29,763 bases of DNA from a virus. Under the pieces are notes generated by a model. That model made no database searches and was not told where the DNA came from. It worked only from the letters and a program-made list of their open reading frames with translations. The DNA lies in the IMG/VR virus record IMGVR_UViG_3300010885_044930, positions 1 through 29,763 of that record. One strand, 5' to 3'. Positions 5,962-15,152 of this stretch are shown piece after piece. Numbering within the stretch: position 1 is the first letter of the stretch; every line of letters begins with the position of its first letter. The position numbers were made by a program, and so were the translations under genes.

Positions 5962-8586
5962 ATGTCCACAACGCCCAAAGGATTTAGATACCCCGTATTA
6001 ACTGATACCCCAGATGTTCCAAGAGACCTGGGTTATTTAGCAACGAGTATTGATGATTACCTTACTACAAATAAGGGCCCAGGATATTTAGTTTTTTCAA
6101 CAACATCTCAAACTGTAGCTACAGGATCAAAATCTTTTTCTGTTACAAAAACAGTAGGAAACCCAAATGGCAGTGGTGCGTATACCGCAGGCGATAGAGT
6201 AAGAGTAATCAGCTCTGGAACAATAACAAGCTGGGTAGAAGGAACAATAACTTCTGTAACATTAGATACAACTATAGTTGTTAATGTAGATACAATAAAT
6301 GGATCAGGAACTTTTGTTGATTGGAAATTTAGTTTAACTGGTATTCAAGGTTTGCAAGGTCCGCAAGGGCCACAAGGTACACAGGGCGTACAGGGCGTAC
6401 AAGGACCCCAAGGTACACAAGGCATTCAAGGAGTACAAGGACCGCAAGGCACACAAGGTGTGCAAGGTGTACAGGGGCCACAAGGCACACAAGGAATTCA
6501 AGGTGTGCAAGGTACACAAGGAACGCAGGGAGTGCAAGGTGTTCAAGGAACACAAGGTATTCAAGGTTCTGGTTATAGTGTAACAACTTCAACAACATCA
6601 AACACAATTGGAACGGGATCAAAAACTTTTGCCGTAACTAATTCTGGTGCATATATTAATGGTGATCGTGTTAGAGTAATCAGTCAAGGTTCACCAACTA
6701 ATTTTATTGAAGGAACAATTACTGCATTAACAGTTAATTCAAGCATTACAGTTCTTGCAGATATGCAATATGGTACAGGAGCATTTACTGACTGGAAATT
6801 TAGCATTGCTGGTGTTCAAGGTGTACAAGGCACACAGGGTGTGCAAGGTCCTCAAGGCACCCAGGGTATTCAAGGAGTACAAGGACCCCAAGGCACACAG
6901 GGTGTGCAAGGCGTACAGGGCCCTCAAGGTACTCAAGGTATTCAGGGGGTACAAGGAACACAGGGTACACAAGGTGTTCAAGGAACACAAGGAACGCAGG
7001 GTACGCAGGGTATTCAAGGTATTCAAGGAATTTCTATTCAAGGAACTGCAGGTATAGCAGGTCAAACAAATGCTCACCCAGCAATTAATGCTGTTTCTAC
7101 AAATAATGGAGCGGGATCAAGTACTTATTTTGCGGGAAGTGCAGATGTTGAAAGCGGAACTGGTATTGGTGCTTACATTGAAGCAAATGCAAATGGAGTT
7201 ATACCAACAATTGATGGAGTAACACTTGCTGTTGGAAATCGTGTTTTATTTACAGGTAGAGCAAACTCAATTGAAAATGGTATTTATTCAGTAACTAATT
7301 TAGGATCAGGTTCTACCAAATATCGTTTTACTCGTGCAACAGATTCGGATAACCATGTTGCTGCACAAGTAGAACCAGGAGATTATGTTTTTGCACTTAC
7401 TGGAACTTTATATGCAAATAGTACATGGGTTTTATATAGCACTGGTTCTAATCCAGATGGCTCAATTAAAATTGGTACAGATCCAATTCAATTTACACAA
7501 GCAGGTGGAATTGGTGCTCAAGGAACTGTTGGTCCACAAGGTACTCAAGGTGTACAGGGCAATCAAGGTGTGCAAGGTATTCAAGGTCTTGGATATGCAC
7601 AGCTTCAAGGTACACAAGGTATACAAGGCTTGCAAGGAAATCAAGGCACACAAGGAGTTCAAGGTCCACAAGGAACTCAAGGTATACAAGGTGTTCAGGG
7701 AACGCAGGGCATACAAGGTACACAAGGTATACAAGGCTTGCAAGGAAATCAAGGCACACAAGGAGTTCAAGGTCCACAAGGAACACAAGGCACACAAGGG
7801 TTGCAAGGTTTGCAGGGAAATCAAGGAACTCAAGGTTTGCAGGGTATTCAAGGAACAACTTATAACACTCCAACAATTGGTCAAACACAGATTACATCTG
7901 GAGCAACAATATCTGGCTTGCAAGGATTAACTCTTCAAAATACAATTCTTCAAGGAACATTGACAGCCAATGGAACAACAGGTACATCTGGCTATCTACT
8001 CACATCTACAGGAACTGGTGTTCAATGGGCAGCAGCACCAATCTCATTACCTGCTCAAACTGGTAATAACAATAAGATTCTTACAACAGATGGAACATCT
8101 GCCTCATGGACAGGAGCTCCAACATTACAGTCAATTATTACAACTGGCGATGTAACAGTTGGCGGTAATCTAAGTGTTCAAGGAACAGTAACTACAGTAA
8201 GCTCAAGCACATTAACAGTTGCTGACAAGAATATTGAATTAGCTAAATCAGCTACACCTACAGATACATTGGCAGATGGTGGTGGATTAACACTTCATGG
8301 AACTACAGATAAGACATTTAACTGGTATAACACCACACAAGCCTGGACAACATCAGAAAACTTTGATATAGTATCTGGTAAGACAATTTTAATTGGCGGG
8401 ATTCAAGGAACATCTGGTCAATATTTGAAATCAACAGGATCTGGATTACAATGGGCTACAGTAGATGCTTTACCATCCCAAACAGGAGCTGCAGGTAAAT
8501 TCCTTACCACTAATGGTTCTGTAGCAAGTTGGGGTATAATTGACGTATCTAGCACAGAAATCAATACTATTATGGGAGTATTTTAA
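5962..8586 (+). CDS. Large collagen-like tail fibre with alternating beta domains
   Basis: This fibre is 874 residues. Residues 1-40 form a start segment ([14 protein letters not shown]) likely to attach to the tail. A beta domain (41-127, with GDRVRVIS and FVDWKFS) precedes collagen stretch 1 (~128-202). A diverged copy of the same domain (~203-283) precedes stretch 2 (~284-359). A third beta domain (~372-515; [27 protein letters not shown]) is a module known from many phage fibres. Stretch 3 (~519-632) is followed by a C-terminal region whose segment [20 protein letters not shown] matches a motif frequent in aquatic phage fibres. Collagen triplets are almost all Gly-X-Gln. Such proteins form long trimeric fibres. 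Its stop overlaps the next start (TAATG). Stretch 3 has a 71-bp exact internal duplication. Confidence 0.85.
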   Translation: MSTTPKGFRYPVLTDTPDVPRDLGYLATSIDDYLTTNKGPGYLVFSTTSQTVATGSKSFSVTKTVGNPNGSGAYTAGDRVRVISSGTITSWVEGTITSVTLDTTIVVNVDTINGSGTFVDWKFSLTGIQGLQGPQGPQGTQGVQGVQGPQGTQGIQGVQGPQGTQGVQGVQGPQGTQGIQGVQGTQGTQGVQGVQGTQGIQGSGYSVTTSTTSNTIGTGSKTFAVTNSGAYINGDRVRVISQGSPTNFIEGTITALTVNSSITVLADMQYGTGAFTDWKFSIAGVQGVQGTQGVQGPQGTQGIQGVQGPQGTQGVQGVQGPQGTQGIQGVQGTQGTQGVQGTQGTQGTQGIQGIQGISIQGTAGIAGQTNAHPAINAVSTNNGAGSSTYFAGSADVESGTGIGAYIEANANGVIPTIDGVTLAVGNRVLFTGRANSIENGIYSVTNLGSGSTKYRFTRATDSDNHVAAQVEPGDYVFALTGTLYANSTWVLYSTGSNPDGSIKIGTDPIQFTQAGGIGAQGTVGPQGTQGVQGNQGVQGIQGLGYAQLQGTQGIQGLQGNQGTQGVQGPQGTQGIQGVQGTQGIQGTQGIQGLQGNQGTQGVQGPQGTQGTQGLQGLQGNQGTQGLQGIQGTTYNTPTIGQTQITSGATISGLQGLTLQNTILQGTLTANGTTGTSGYLLTSTGTGVQWAAAPISLPAQTGNNNKILTTDGTSASWTGAPTLQSIITTGDVTVGGNLSVQGTVTTVSSSTLTVADKNIELAKSATPTDTLADGGGLTLHGTTDKTFNWYNTTQAWTTSENFDIVSGKTILIGGIQGTSGQYLKSTGSGLQWATVDALPSQTGAAGKFLTTNGSVASWGIIDVSSTEINTIMGVF
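6340..6567 (+). repeat. Collagen-like coding repeat, stretch 1
   Basis: Roughly 75 residues of Gly-X-Gln triplets ([12 protein letters not shown]) encoded by 9-bp CAAGG-containing units. Stretches of more than 20 bp are identical to the repeat at 2-217. Confidence 0.9.
6811..7038 (+). repeat. Collagen-like coding repeat, stretch 2
   Basis: A second run of about 75 residues of Gly-X-Gln triplets follows the duplicated beta domain. It has nearly the same length as stretch 1, suggesting that domain and repeat were duplicated together. Confidence 0.9.
7516..7851 (+). repeat. Collagen-like coding repeat, stretch 3
   Basis: The longest run, about 110 residues. It is richer in GNQ and GLQ triplets than the other two and is briefly interrupted near 7588 by a GLGYAQLQG segment. 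It contains the 71-bp exact duplication. Confidence 0.9.
7606..7784 (+). repeat. 71-bp exact direct repeat inside collagen stretch 3
   Basis: Bases 7606-7676 and 7714-7784 are identical over 71 bp, offset by 108 bp (36 codons, 12 collagen triplets). Identity at synonymous positions points to a recent in-frame duplication or gene conversion. Confidence 0.85.
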
Positions 8587-8891
8587 TGGCAACTAACACA
8601 CCAGTTTTGTTTTATAGAGGAGCAGCAGCTACTACTTCTACAACCATTTATACAGTCCCATCTTCAACAGTATCTATTTTGACAGACATTGTTGTTGCAA
8701 GTTCTGATTCTAATCAACAGACAGTTACAATTTATGTAGACGATGTAGTGCTTATTCCTACCGTCCCAATTCCATCAAATGGAGTAGTTAATTTTCAATT
8801 TAGAACCGTGCTAGCTGCAGGTAAAACAATTAAAGCTTTGGCGGGATCTACAAATGTCACATTACACGTTAGTGGGGTTCAATCAGCATAA
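8586..8891 (+). CDS. Small beta-sandwich virion protein (copy 1)
   Basis: The 101-residue product starts at an ATG overlapping the fibre stop as TAATG. The sequence is nearly all short strands: IYTVPSSTVSILTDIVV, then TVTIYVDD, then a late LAAGKTIKAL and a final THVSG-like strand. The 9222 gene has the same strand order (IYTVGAGKNAIISTIAI, LTFRIAV, LGAGDVVTVYV), so the two look like paralogues. Many tailed phages carry such ~100-residue proteins beside fibre genes as virion or fibre-associated components. The exact function is unknown. Coupled translation with the fibre is likely. Confidence 0.7.
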   Translation: MATNTPVLFYRGAAATTSTTIYTVPSSTVSILTDIVVASSDSNQQTVTIYVDDVVLIPTVPIPSNGVVNFQFRTVLAAGKTIKALAGSTNVTLHVSGVQSA

Positions 8892-9220
8892 TGGCTATTA
8901 ATCAATATCCTTCGTATGACAATATCGCAACCACACTAACTTGGAAAAAAACTGCAACTTCAGGGCAAACAACTTTGTCTGGACTAGATGATTTTGGACA
9001 GACATTATCATACACTGCTGGAATAGAACAATTTTATTTAAATGGAGTTATGTTGGTTAGAGCAGTTGATTATACTGCTACAGATGGAAAGACTATTACA
9101 ATTCCCGCTTTATATGCAGGAGACTATGTTCAGGTTATTTGTTTAGCCCCATATTCTGCAGCAACAACTTCAACAGGAAATTCAGAATCGTTTCATCCGT
9201 TTCTGCTAATGGGGGCATAA
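8891..9220 (+). CDS. Small virion protein, stand-alone form of the adhesin N-terminal module
   Basis: A 109-residue protein. Residues ~20-90 (TTLSGLDDFGQTLSY, EQFYLNGVMLVRAVDYTATD) match the N-terminus of the 645-residue adhesin at 11066 almost residue for residue, but no C-terminal domains follow. It is therefore either a free attachment or cap module, or the stump left after loss of an adhesin domain. The lone SxxFHPFLLMGA tail does not resemble the larger paralogue. The start overlaps the previous stop (TAATG). GGGG upstream (in AGTGGGGTTC) may act as RBS. Confidence 0.75.
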   Translation: MAINQYPSYDNIATTLTWKKTATSGQTTLSGLDDFGQTLSYTAGIEQFYLNGVMLVRAVDYTATDGKTITIPALYAGDYVQVICLAPYSAATTSTGNSESFHPFLLMGA

Positions 9221-9221
9221 T

Positions 9222-9551
9222 ATGGCAAATGTATATAAGGTTCTTGCACAAAGTTATCCAAATGCAATTACAAATACTGATATATATACAGTAGGTGCAG
9301 GTAAGAATGCTATTATTTCAACAATTGCTATTACAAATTTAACAGGATCACAACTTACTTTTAGAATTGCCGTTCGTCCAGCAGGAGAAACTTTAGCAAA
9401 CAAACACTATATTGCCTATGATTCCAAGGTCGCAGGTAACGATACTAACTTTGTTACTATTGGTGCTACTTTGGGAGCGGGGGATGTAGTAACAGTTTAT
9501 GTAGCCACACAAGGCATTTCATTCAATTTGTATGGAACGGAGATCTCATAA
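9222..9551 (+). CDS. Small beta-sandwich virion protein (copy 2)
   Basis: A 109-residue paralogue of the 8586 product, sharing the IYTV ... I.TI.I ... LGAGD.V strand pattern at low identity. It starts one base after the preceding stop. No signal peptide, membrane segment or catalytic motif is visible. Its placement between two adhesin-type genes suggests a fibre-associated or adaptor role. Confidence 0.7.
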   Translation: MANVYKVLAQSYPNAITNTDIYTVGAGKNAIISTIAITNLTGSQLTFRIAVRPAGETLANKHYIAYDSKVAGNDTNFVTIGATLGAGDVVTVYVATQGISFNLYGTEIS

Positions 9552-11062
9552 TGGCTGTATCCAAATTTACTTCTACATCTGCAGCAAATGATTTTAACGT
9601 CAATGTTGGTTCTGCTTATAGCGTTGTTAATTTTACACAAGAATATCCAAGTGGTGCATATTCTTTTACGTCAGCTCAATTAGATACAACAATGGATGTT
9701 TATATTTACAATGCTCTAGGAACATTGGTAGGATATACAAATGGTAAAGGCTTAATTGCATCTGGTGGATTTAACAAAATGATTATTATTGGAGGAACTG
9801 TAAGCGACGTTCTTTCATTTTCATATAAAACTACTTTTACATCTGTTGCAGAAACATCAGAAATTACAACAGGCCCAGTTATACTTAGTACTACTCCGCT
9901 TTCACTTCCAAATGTTAATTCCTCTACAACTGTAACTGGACTTAATTTTGCTACAGATATTACTGCAACATTTACTGGAACTGATAATCTTGTAAGAAAT
10001 GCAAAATCTGTTGTAAGAGGATCAGCTAATTCATTAGTAGTTACTCGCCCAGATGTTATGCCAGTAACTTACAGCCCATACACACTTACTGTAACAAATC
10101 CAAGTGTGTCTTATCAACCAACAGGTTCTAATGCCCATACAATTTCTGTAACTGCAGGTGTTAATCCAATTTGGGTTACAGCAGCGGGTCCATTATCAAC
10201 AGCAATAACTACTTCTGCTTATTCAACCACAGTTTCTGCAACAGATGCAGATGGTGGATCTTCTTTAACATATGCAGTTACTTCAGGTGCATTACCAACA
10301 GGAATAACTTTAAATTCAACAACTGGTGTAATTTCGGGTACAGCACCAATAGGATCAAATGGTTCATATTCATTTGCAATAACAGCAACAGATTCTGGTG
10401 GAAATACAACGTCTAGATCTTTTTCAATTCCAGTTATTGGTTATATTAATTTAACCTTTACTGTTGGAGGAACAGGTAATACCTCAAATGCAACAATTAC
10501 TGGAAATGGAACAACATCTATTTCGGCATATAAAACTAGCGGGTCAACATCACCTTGGAATTTAACTGCGTACAATACATCTACAGTAACAGCACCATTT
10601 AGTATAGAGTTTAGAAAATATGGTCCATCAACAGATGACAGTACAGCGTACACAATGTCTGGAATAACTCCATCAAGTGCACTTTCAAATCAATTAGCAA
10701 ATGCTAGTTCCGAATATCAATTTATGGCGAGTTGGTACCCAGTAGCAACCAATGGCGGACTGTCAGTCTATGAATACAGCAACTACACTGGAAATGCTAA
10801 TAGCTATACTCCATCAGATGTTTCAGGAAATAATTATACAAGCGGAGATACTTTTAGAATATCTGTTGCCGCAGACGGAACAATAACATATTGGCATGGA
10901 TCAAATACAACACCAGCTAGAACATCATCTAAATCAGATTTAACGTTTTATCCAAGCGTAGCACTCTATTCAGTAAATGGTACTAATGGTGGAGTTTTTG
11001 CATATAAAGTTAATCAAGGTGCTGTTTGGAATGCTGCAACTCAAACATATGTGGCGGGGTAA
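9551..11062 (+). CDS. Modular adhesin: IPT-like + putative-Ig + lectin-like end
   Basis: A 503-residue protein overlapping the previous stop (TAATG), with CGGAGAT as RBS. Residues 1-105 are an N-terminal module. Residues ~108-200 resemble an IPT/TIG Ig-like fold (STTPLSLPNVNSSTTVTGLN). Residues ~205-297 match the He_PIG putative-Ig type (AYSTTVSATDADGG ... LPTGITLNSTTGVISGT ... ITATDSGGNT). Residues 298-503 form a Tyr/Trp/Thr-rich domain (SIEFRKYGP, FRISVAADGTITYWHGSN) that looks ConA/SPRY-like. The first 297 residues are paralogous to the 13351 product, which ends instead in a glycine-rich tip. The C-terminal half is therefore the exchangeable, probably receptor-contacting, part. Confidence 0.75.
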   Translation: MAVSKFTSTSAANDFNVNVGSAYSVVNFTQEYPSGAYSFTSAQLDTTMDVYIYNALGTLVGYTNGKGLIASGGFNKMIIIGGTVSDVLSFSYKTTFTSVAETSEITTGPVILSTTPLSLPNVNSSTTVTGLNFATDITATFTGTDNLVRNAKSVVRGSANSLVVTRPDVMPVTYSPYTLTVTNPSVSYQPTGSNAHTISVTAGVNPIWVTAAGPLSTAITTSAYSTTVSATDADGGSSLTYAVTSGALPTGITLNSTTGVISGTAPIGSNGSYSFAITATDSGGNTTSRSFSIPVIGYINLTFTVGGTGNTSNATITGNGTTSISAYKTSGSTSPWNLTAYNTSTVTAPFSIEFRKYGPSTDDSTAYTMSGITPSSALSNQLANASSEYQFMASWYPVATNGGLSVYEYSNYTGNANSYTPSDVSGNNYTSGDTFRISVAADGTITYWHGSNTTPARTSSKSDLTFYPSVALYSVNGTNGGVFAYKVNQGAVWNAATQTYVAG

Positions 11063-11065
11063 AAT

Positions 11066-13003
11066 ATGGCAATTAATTCATATCCCGCAGATAAAAAAGG
11101 TATTTCAAATTCCCAATGGACATATACGGCGGTAGGTGGAGAAACTACTCTTTCTGGATATGATTCTAAAGGACAGCCTCTTTCATATTTAGTAAATCAA
11201 GAACAATTTTTTCTTAACGGAGTTATGCTTGTAAGAAATGTAGATTATACAGCAACAACAGGAACAACAATTACTGGACTTACCGCTTTATCAGCATCAG
11301 ATTTTGTTGAAATTCTTACTTATTCTAATTTTAATGTTTCTACACTTCCTGCTACACAAATTACAGGAACAGTTCAAAATAATCAACTTCAAAATAATTC
11401 AATAGTTTTAGGATCAACAACTTTATCTTTAGGCGGAACCTCAACAAGCATTTCTGGTCTTACAATAGATGGAACAAATAATACAATTAGAACAAATAGA
11501 GGTGCTACAAATCCTACAACAAATCAGGTTGCAGGAGATTTGTTTTGGAATACAACGTCTAATTCTCTTCAATTATGGAATGGAACAACATGGATTTCAT
11601 TTGCTGCACCAAATGCACCTACAATAGGTACAGCTACAGATGTTGGAACATCTCGTGCATATAATAATGCTGCAGCTGCGGTATCTTTTACGCCTTCAAA
11701 TACTGGAGGAAATGCAACACAATATTTTGTTACATCAACACCAGGATCACTAACTTCATACGGCACATCATCTCCAATAACTATTACTGGTCTTTCTTCT
11801 TCAACACAATACACTTTTACAATATCAGCAGTAGGTTCTTTTGGAAATAGTCCTGCTTCAAATCCAACTGGAAATTTAACTGTCACTTCGGTACCACAAG
11901 CACCTACAATAGGAACAGCTACTGGAGGAAATCAACAAGCTTCCGTAGCATTTACACCTGGTGCAACGGGTGGTGCAACAGCAACATATACAGCAACATC
12001 AACGCCTGGAAGCTTTACAGCAACAGGTTCATCAAGTCCTTTAATAGTAACTGGTCTTACAAATGGAACATCTTATACTTTTTCTGTTACAGCAAATAAT
12101 ACAAATGGTTCATCTATTGCAAGTGGTTCTAGTAATCAAATTACTGCAAATCCTGTAGTTGGAGCAAGCTGGATTACACAAAATACTGGTGGAAATTTAC
12201 CAAGACTTATTGTTTCGGGTGGTGGTTCTGTTATAACACCTTCATATGACGATACCAATTGGGAATATTCTACCAATTTAACAACATGGAATACTGTAGC
12301 ACGTCCTCATCAAACATTAAGTGCTTGTTGGGATGGAACAAAATTTGCAACAATTTCATATAGCGGATCTACATGGGCACAGTCAACAAATGGTTCAACT
12401 TGGACCAGCGGAAGCACAACAGGAAATGTTCCATCTACAAATTCTGCAATTGCATATGGAAATTCAGTTTATGTTTGTTCGGGAAGAACAGCTGGAACAT
12501 CATATTCATCTGATGGAAAAGCTTGGACACAAGCTGCATCAAATCCATCAATGTCTGATCCTAGACTTGCTTTTGGAAATGGAATATTTTTAATGGTAAC
12601 ATCTGCAAATTCCACAATCTATTATACTTCAACTAACGGAAGCAACTGGACAAGCAGAACAGCACCAGCTGGCGTTGGTATTGTTTCATTTGCAAATGGA
12701 TATTTCTTTATAAATGATGCCATAGGTGCATCAACAACATGTTATACATCAACCGACGGTATCAACTGGACCTCAAGAACTCTTCCAACATCTACTGTAT
12801 GGGCAGGTTTCACATATGTTAATGGAGTATATGTTGGGGTTGGAACTGGTGGATCAGCTTACTCTACTGATTTAACAACATGGACAGCTAAAACATTTAG
12901 TATATCAGCGTCATCTGGATGGCCTCCAATAACATTTGGAAGCTATGCAGTAGCAGTTGATCAAAATGCTACTGCTTCAATAAGATATTTGAGTGTAACT
13001 TAA
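11066..13003 (+). CDS. Modular adhesin: attachment module + two FN3 domains + six-blade Asp-box propeller
   Basis: A 645-residue protein. Residues 1-92 match the 8891 product (TTLSGYDSKGQPLSY, EQFFLNGVMLVRNVDYTAT). Residues ~145-175 carry the common fibre motif GDLFWNTTSNSLQLWNG. FN3-like domains span ~181-275 and ~277-363 (STPGSLTSYGTSSPITITGL type). The C-terminus has six SxDGxxW-like Asp-box motifs starting at residues 401, 439, 480, 520, 560 and 599, one per ~40 residues, as in sialidase/BNR propellers. The Arg triad of true sialidases is not evident, so binding rather than cleavage is more likely. A receptor-binding role is inferred. Confidence 0.8.
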   Translation: MAINSYPADKKGISNSQWTYTAVGGETTLSGYDSKGQPLSYLVNQEQFFLNGVMLVRNVDYTATTGTTITGLTALSASDFVEILTYSNFNVSTLPATQITGTVQNNQLQNNSIVLGSTTLSLGGTSTSISGLTIDGTNNTIRTNRGATNPTTNQVAGDLFWNTTSNSLQLWNGTTWISFAAPNAPTIGTATDVGTSRAYNNAAAAVSFTPSNTGGNATQYFVTSTPGSLTSYGTSSPITITGLSSSTQYTFTISAVGSFGNSPASNPTGNLTVTSVPQAPTIGTATGGNQQASVAFTPGATGGATATYTATSTPGSFTATGSSSPLIVTGLTNGTSYTFSVTANNTNGSSIASGSSNQITANPVVGASWITQNTGGNLPRLIVSGGGSVITPSYDDTNWEYSTNLTTWNTVARPHQTLSACWDGTKFATISYSGSTWAQSTNGSTWTSGSTTGNVPSTNSAIAYGNSVYVCSGRTAGTSYSSDGKAWTQAASNPSMSDPRLAFGNGIFLMVTSANSTIYYTSTNGSNWTSRTAPAGVGIVSFANGYFFINDAIGASTTCYTSTDGINWTSRTLPTSTVWAGFTYVNGVYVGVGTGGSAYSTDLTTWTAKTFSISASSGWPPITFGSYAVAVDQNATASIRYLSVT

Positions 13004-13021
13004 TAGGGGGCAAAAAAATAA

Positions 13022-13351
13022 ATGTCTAAAGCAAGAGTTATATCAGGATATGGAGAAACGGGATCTTTTAAACAAGTCACCGTTACCTCTAATATTACTA
13101 TGACAGCATATACAAATTATTATGTAGATACTACTTCTGTTGCTTATACTCTTACGCTTCCCGCCACAGCAACAAATGGTGATGAAATTCACGTATTTGA
13201 TATTGGAAATAATTCTTCAACTAAAAATATTACAATTGCATCAAACAGTGGTAAAATTAATGGTACTGTACAAGATCTTATAGTTGATGTTAATGGAGCA
13301 GCAGTAGTCTTAATTTATACAGGTTCACTTTATGGCTGGAGGGCTGGATAA
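13022..13351 (+). CDS. Small fibre-type beta protein
   Basis: A 109-residue protein whose body (YTLTLPATATNGDEIHVFD, then NITIASNSGKINGT, then LYGWR near the end) matches a beta module often found at the C-termini of tail fibres in aquatic phages. Here it is an independent gene. A G-run (GGGGG, 12 nt upstream) is the only RBS candidate. Its stop overlaps the next start. It may be a fibre tip or cap supplied in trans. Confidence 0.7.
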   Translation: MSKARVISGYGETGSFKQVTVTSNITMTAYTNYYVDTTSVAYTLTLPATATNGDEIHVFDIGNNSSTKNITIASNSGKINGTVQDLIVDVNGAAVVLIYTGSLYGWRAG

Positions 13352-15105
13352 TGGCACTTAAATATTCATCAGTAGGTGGTGGAACTGGAACTGGCTTTAA
13401 CGTTCAAATTACATCTAAATATTCATATGCTACTTTTTTGCAAGCTCAACCTGCAGGTTCTTATACAATTAAATCAGCGGGACTTTATACAAACTGGGAT
13501 GTGTATCTTTTAGATGCAAGCAATAATTTGGTTGCCTATACTGGGGGAGCTGCAGTAAATCCAAGTTCCTCTTTTAGTGCTATTGTAATTCTTAATGGAA
13601 CGTATAACGATATTCTTCAATTTTCATTTCAATCAACAGTTATTGCATCAGCAGAAACTACTCAAATTGCGGCGGGTCCATTTATTACAGCCGCTACACC
13701 AACATCTTTACCTAATCAAAATAGTACAATTACTGTAACAGGTGGAAATTTTGCAACAGGTGTAACAGCAACATTTACAGGTTCAGATCTTGTTCCAAGA
13801 ACAGCAAAGGGTATTGTAAGAAATTCTGCATCATCAATAGTTATTACTCGTCCAGACTCTATGCCCGCAACGTATAGCCCCTACACATTAACATTAGGAA
13901 ATCCAGGTATTAATAATCCTACAAATTCTAGTGTACATATATTTTCAGGTATTACTGTTGGCGTTGCTCCAGTATGGCAAACTTCTGCGGTTTTGCCAGT
14001 AGCTGATTTAAGTGCATATTCAACTACAGTAGTTGCAACTGATGCAGATGCAGGAAGCTCTATTTCTTATTCTTATGTTTCTGGATCTTTACCTTCAGGT
14101 ATTTCATTTAATTCTTCAACAGGAGTAATAAGCGGCACTTATAATGGTTCTACAACAGGAGCAGCAACTTATACAATTCGTGCTACAGATGCGGGAGGAA
14201 ATACCGCAGATAGAACATTTACATTGCCATACACAGTGATAACAGGTGGAACATTGGTATCAGATTCTACATATTATTATAGAGTATTTAAGAGTAACGG
14301 AACGCTTGCAGGCGTTTCATCACTTTCAGCTGATCTTTTTGTTATTGGAGGAGGCGGTGGCGGAGCAAGTACAATTGGAGGAGGTGGAGGAGCAGGCGGA
14401 GTTGCTTACTCATCTTCACAATCATTGACTGGCTCTTACACAGTAACAATTGGAGCAGGTTCAATTGGTTCTGGTTATGGTGGAGGTTCATACCCAGCTG
14501 GATATGCTGGAACAGCAACCACATTTGGATCTCTAGTAACTGCTTATGCAGGCGGTGGCGGCGGTGGTTACAACACAAGTGCAGCCGATAGCCCTTCAAC
14601 TACTGGATCGGGTGGAGGAGGAACTCCAACAAGTGCAGCACACCAAGGTGGATACCCTACCTCTACTGGTCAAGGTAATAATGGTGGTTCTGGTGACGGC
14701 AATGGAAACAACGGCGGTGGCGGTGGCGGAGCGGGTGGAGTTGGTGGATCCGCTTCAAGCTCAAATTCTGGTGCTGGAGGTTCTGGCACAAATACTTACT
14801 CTTCCTGGTTAACAGCAATTTCATCAGCAATGTCTGGAGTTTCAGGTTGGTCATCTGCAGTAACTGGTGGCTATATTGCTGGTGGAGGTTCTGGTGGTTC
14901 TCGTCAAGGAAGCGGAACAAATAGTACAACTGTTAACGGCGGAGGCGGAATTGGAACAACAGATCAAACCCAAGGTGGAGCAGGAACACCAAATACTGGC
15001 GGAGGCGGCGGAGGCGGCGGTTATGTAAGTAACCCTACTGCTGGAGGACTAGGTGGTTCAGGACTTGTAATTGTTCGTTACACTCGTGCATCAATAGGCG
15101 GATAA
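13351..15105 (+). CDS. Modular adhesin: IPT-like + putative-Ig + glycine-rich tip
   Basis: A 584-residue protein starting at a TAATG overlap with GGAGG upstream. Residues 1-297 are paralogous to the 9551 product: an N-terminal module, an IPT-like domain (~109-200), and He_PIG-like putative-Ig (~205-295; ATDADAGSSISY, LPSGISFNSSTGVISGT). From ~307, a YYYRVFKSNG strand leads into VIGGGGGG and a ~250-residue Gly/Ser/Thr-rich domain, ending with TPNTGGGGGGGG and GLVIVRYTRASIGG. Similar glycine-rich ends occur in the 19989 and 21609 products. Glycine-rich tips are known as receptor-binding surfaces in some phage adhesins; that use here is inferred. Confidence 0.78.
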   Translation: MALKYSSVGGGTGTGFNVQITSKYSYATFLQAQPAGSYTIKSAGLYTNWDVYLLDASNNLVAYTGGAAVNPSSSFSAIVILNGTYNDILQFSFQSTVIASAETTQIAAGPFITAATPTSLPNQNSTITVTGGNFATGVTATFTGSDLVPRTAKGIVRNSASSIVITRPDSMPATYSPYTLTLGNPGINNPTNSSVHIFSGITVGVAPVWQTSAVLPVADLSAYSTTVVATDADAGSSISYSYVSGSLPSGISFNSSTGVISGTYNGSTTGAATYTIRATDAGGNTADRTFTLPYTVITGGTLVSDSTYYYRVFKSNGTLAGVSSLSADLFVIGGGGGGASTIGGGGGAGGVAYSSSQSLTGSYTVTIGAGSIGSGYGGGSYPAGYAGTATTFGSLVTAYAGGGGGGYNTSAADSPSTTGSGGGGTPTSAAHQGGYPTSTGQGNNGGSGDGNGNNGGGGGGAGGVGGSASSSNSGAGGSGTNTYSSWLTAISSAMSGVSGWSSAVTGGYIAGGGSGGSRQGSGTNSTTVNGGGGIGTTDQTQGGAGTPNTGGGGGGGGYVSNPTAGGLGGSGLVIVRYTRASIGG

Positions 15106-15117
15106 ATTTAAAATGCA

Positions 15118-15152
15118 GTATAATAAGAATATAATAAAAGGAGGTAAGTAAT
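15118..15152 (+). promoter_or_regulatory. Putative promoter and leader with strong RBS
   Basis: CAGTATAATA (-10 box TATAAT, 15119-15124) is followed by an A/T-rich leader and AAAAGGAGG, then ATG 15153. No -35 box is clear. The same CAGTATAATA-leader-GAGG layout precedes ATG 21609, so the two probably descend from one duplicated control region. Confidence 0.5.

Noticed and set aside
6340-7851. Regularly spaced short repeats resembling a CRISPR array
   Set aside because: The units are 9-bp coding triplets in one long open frame encoding Gly-X-Gln; there are no unique spacers of constant length.
7385-7930. Long ORFs in other frames and on the minus strand across the collagen and glycine-rich genes (e.g. 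7385-7930 +, 7462-7923 -, 14663-14929 -)
   Set aside because: They consist of low-complexity shadows ([20 protein letters not shown] type) forced by the repeat composition, lack RBSs, and lie wholly inside strong genes.
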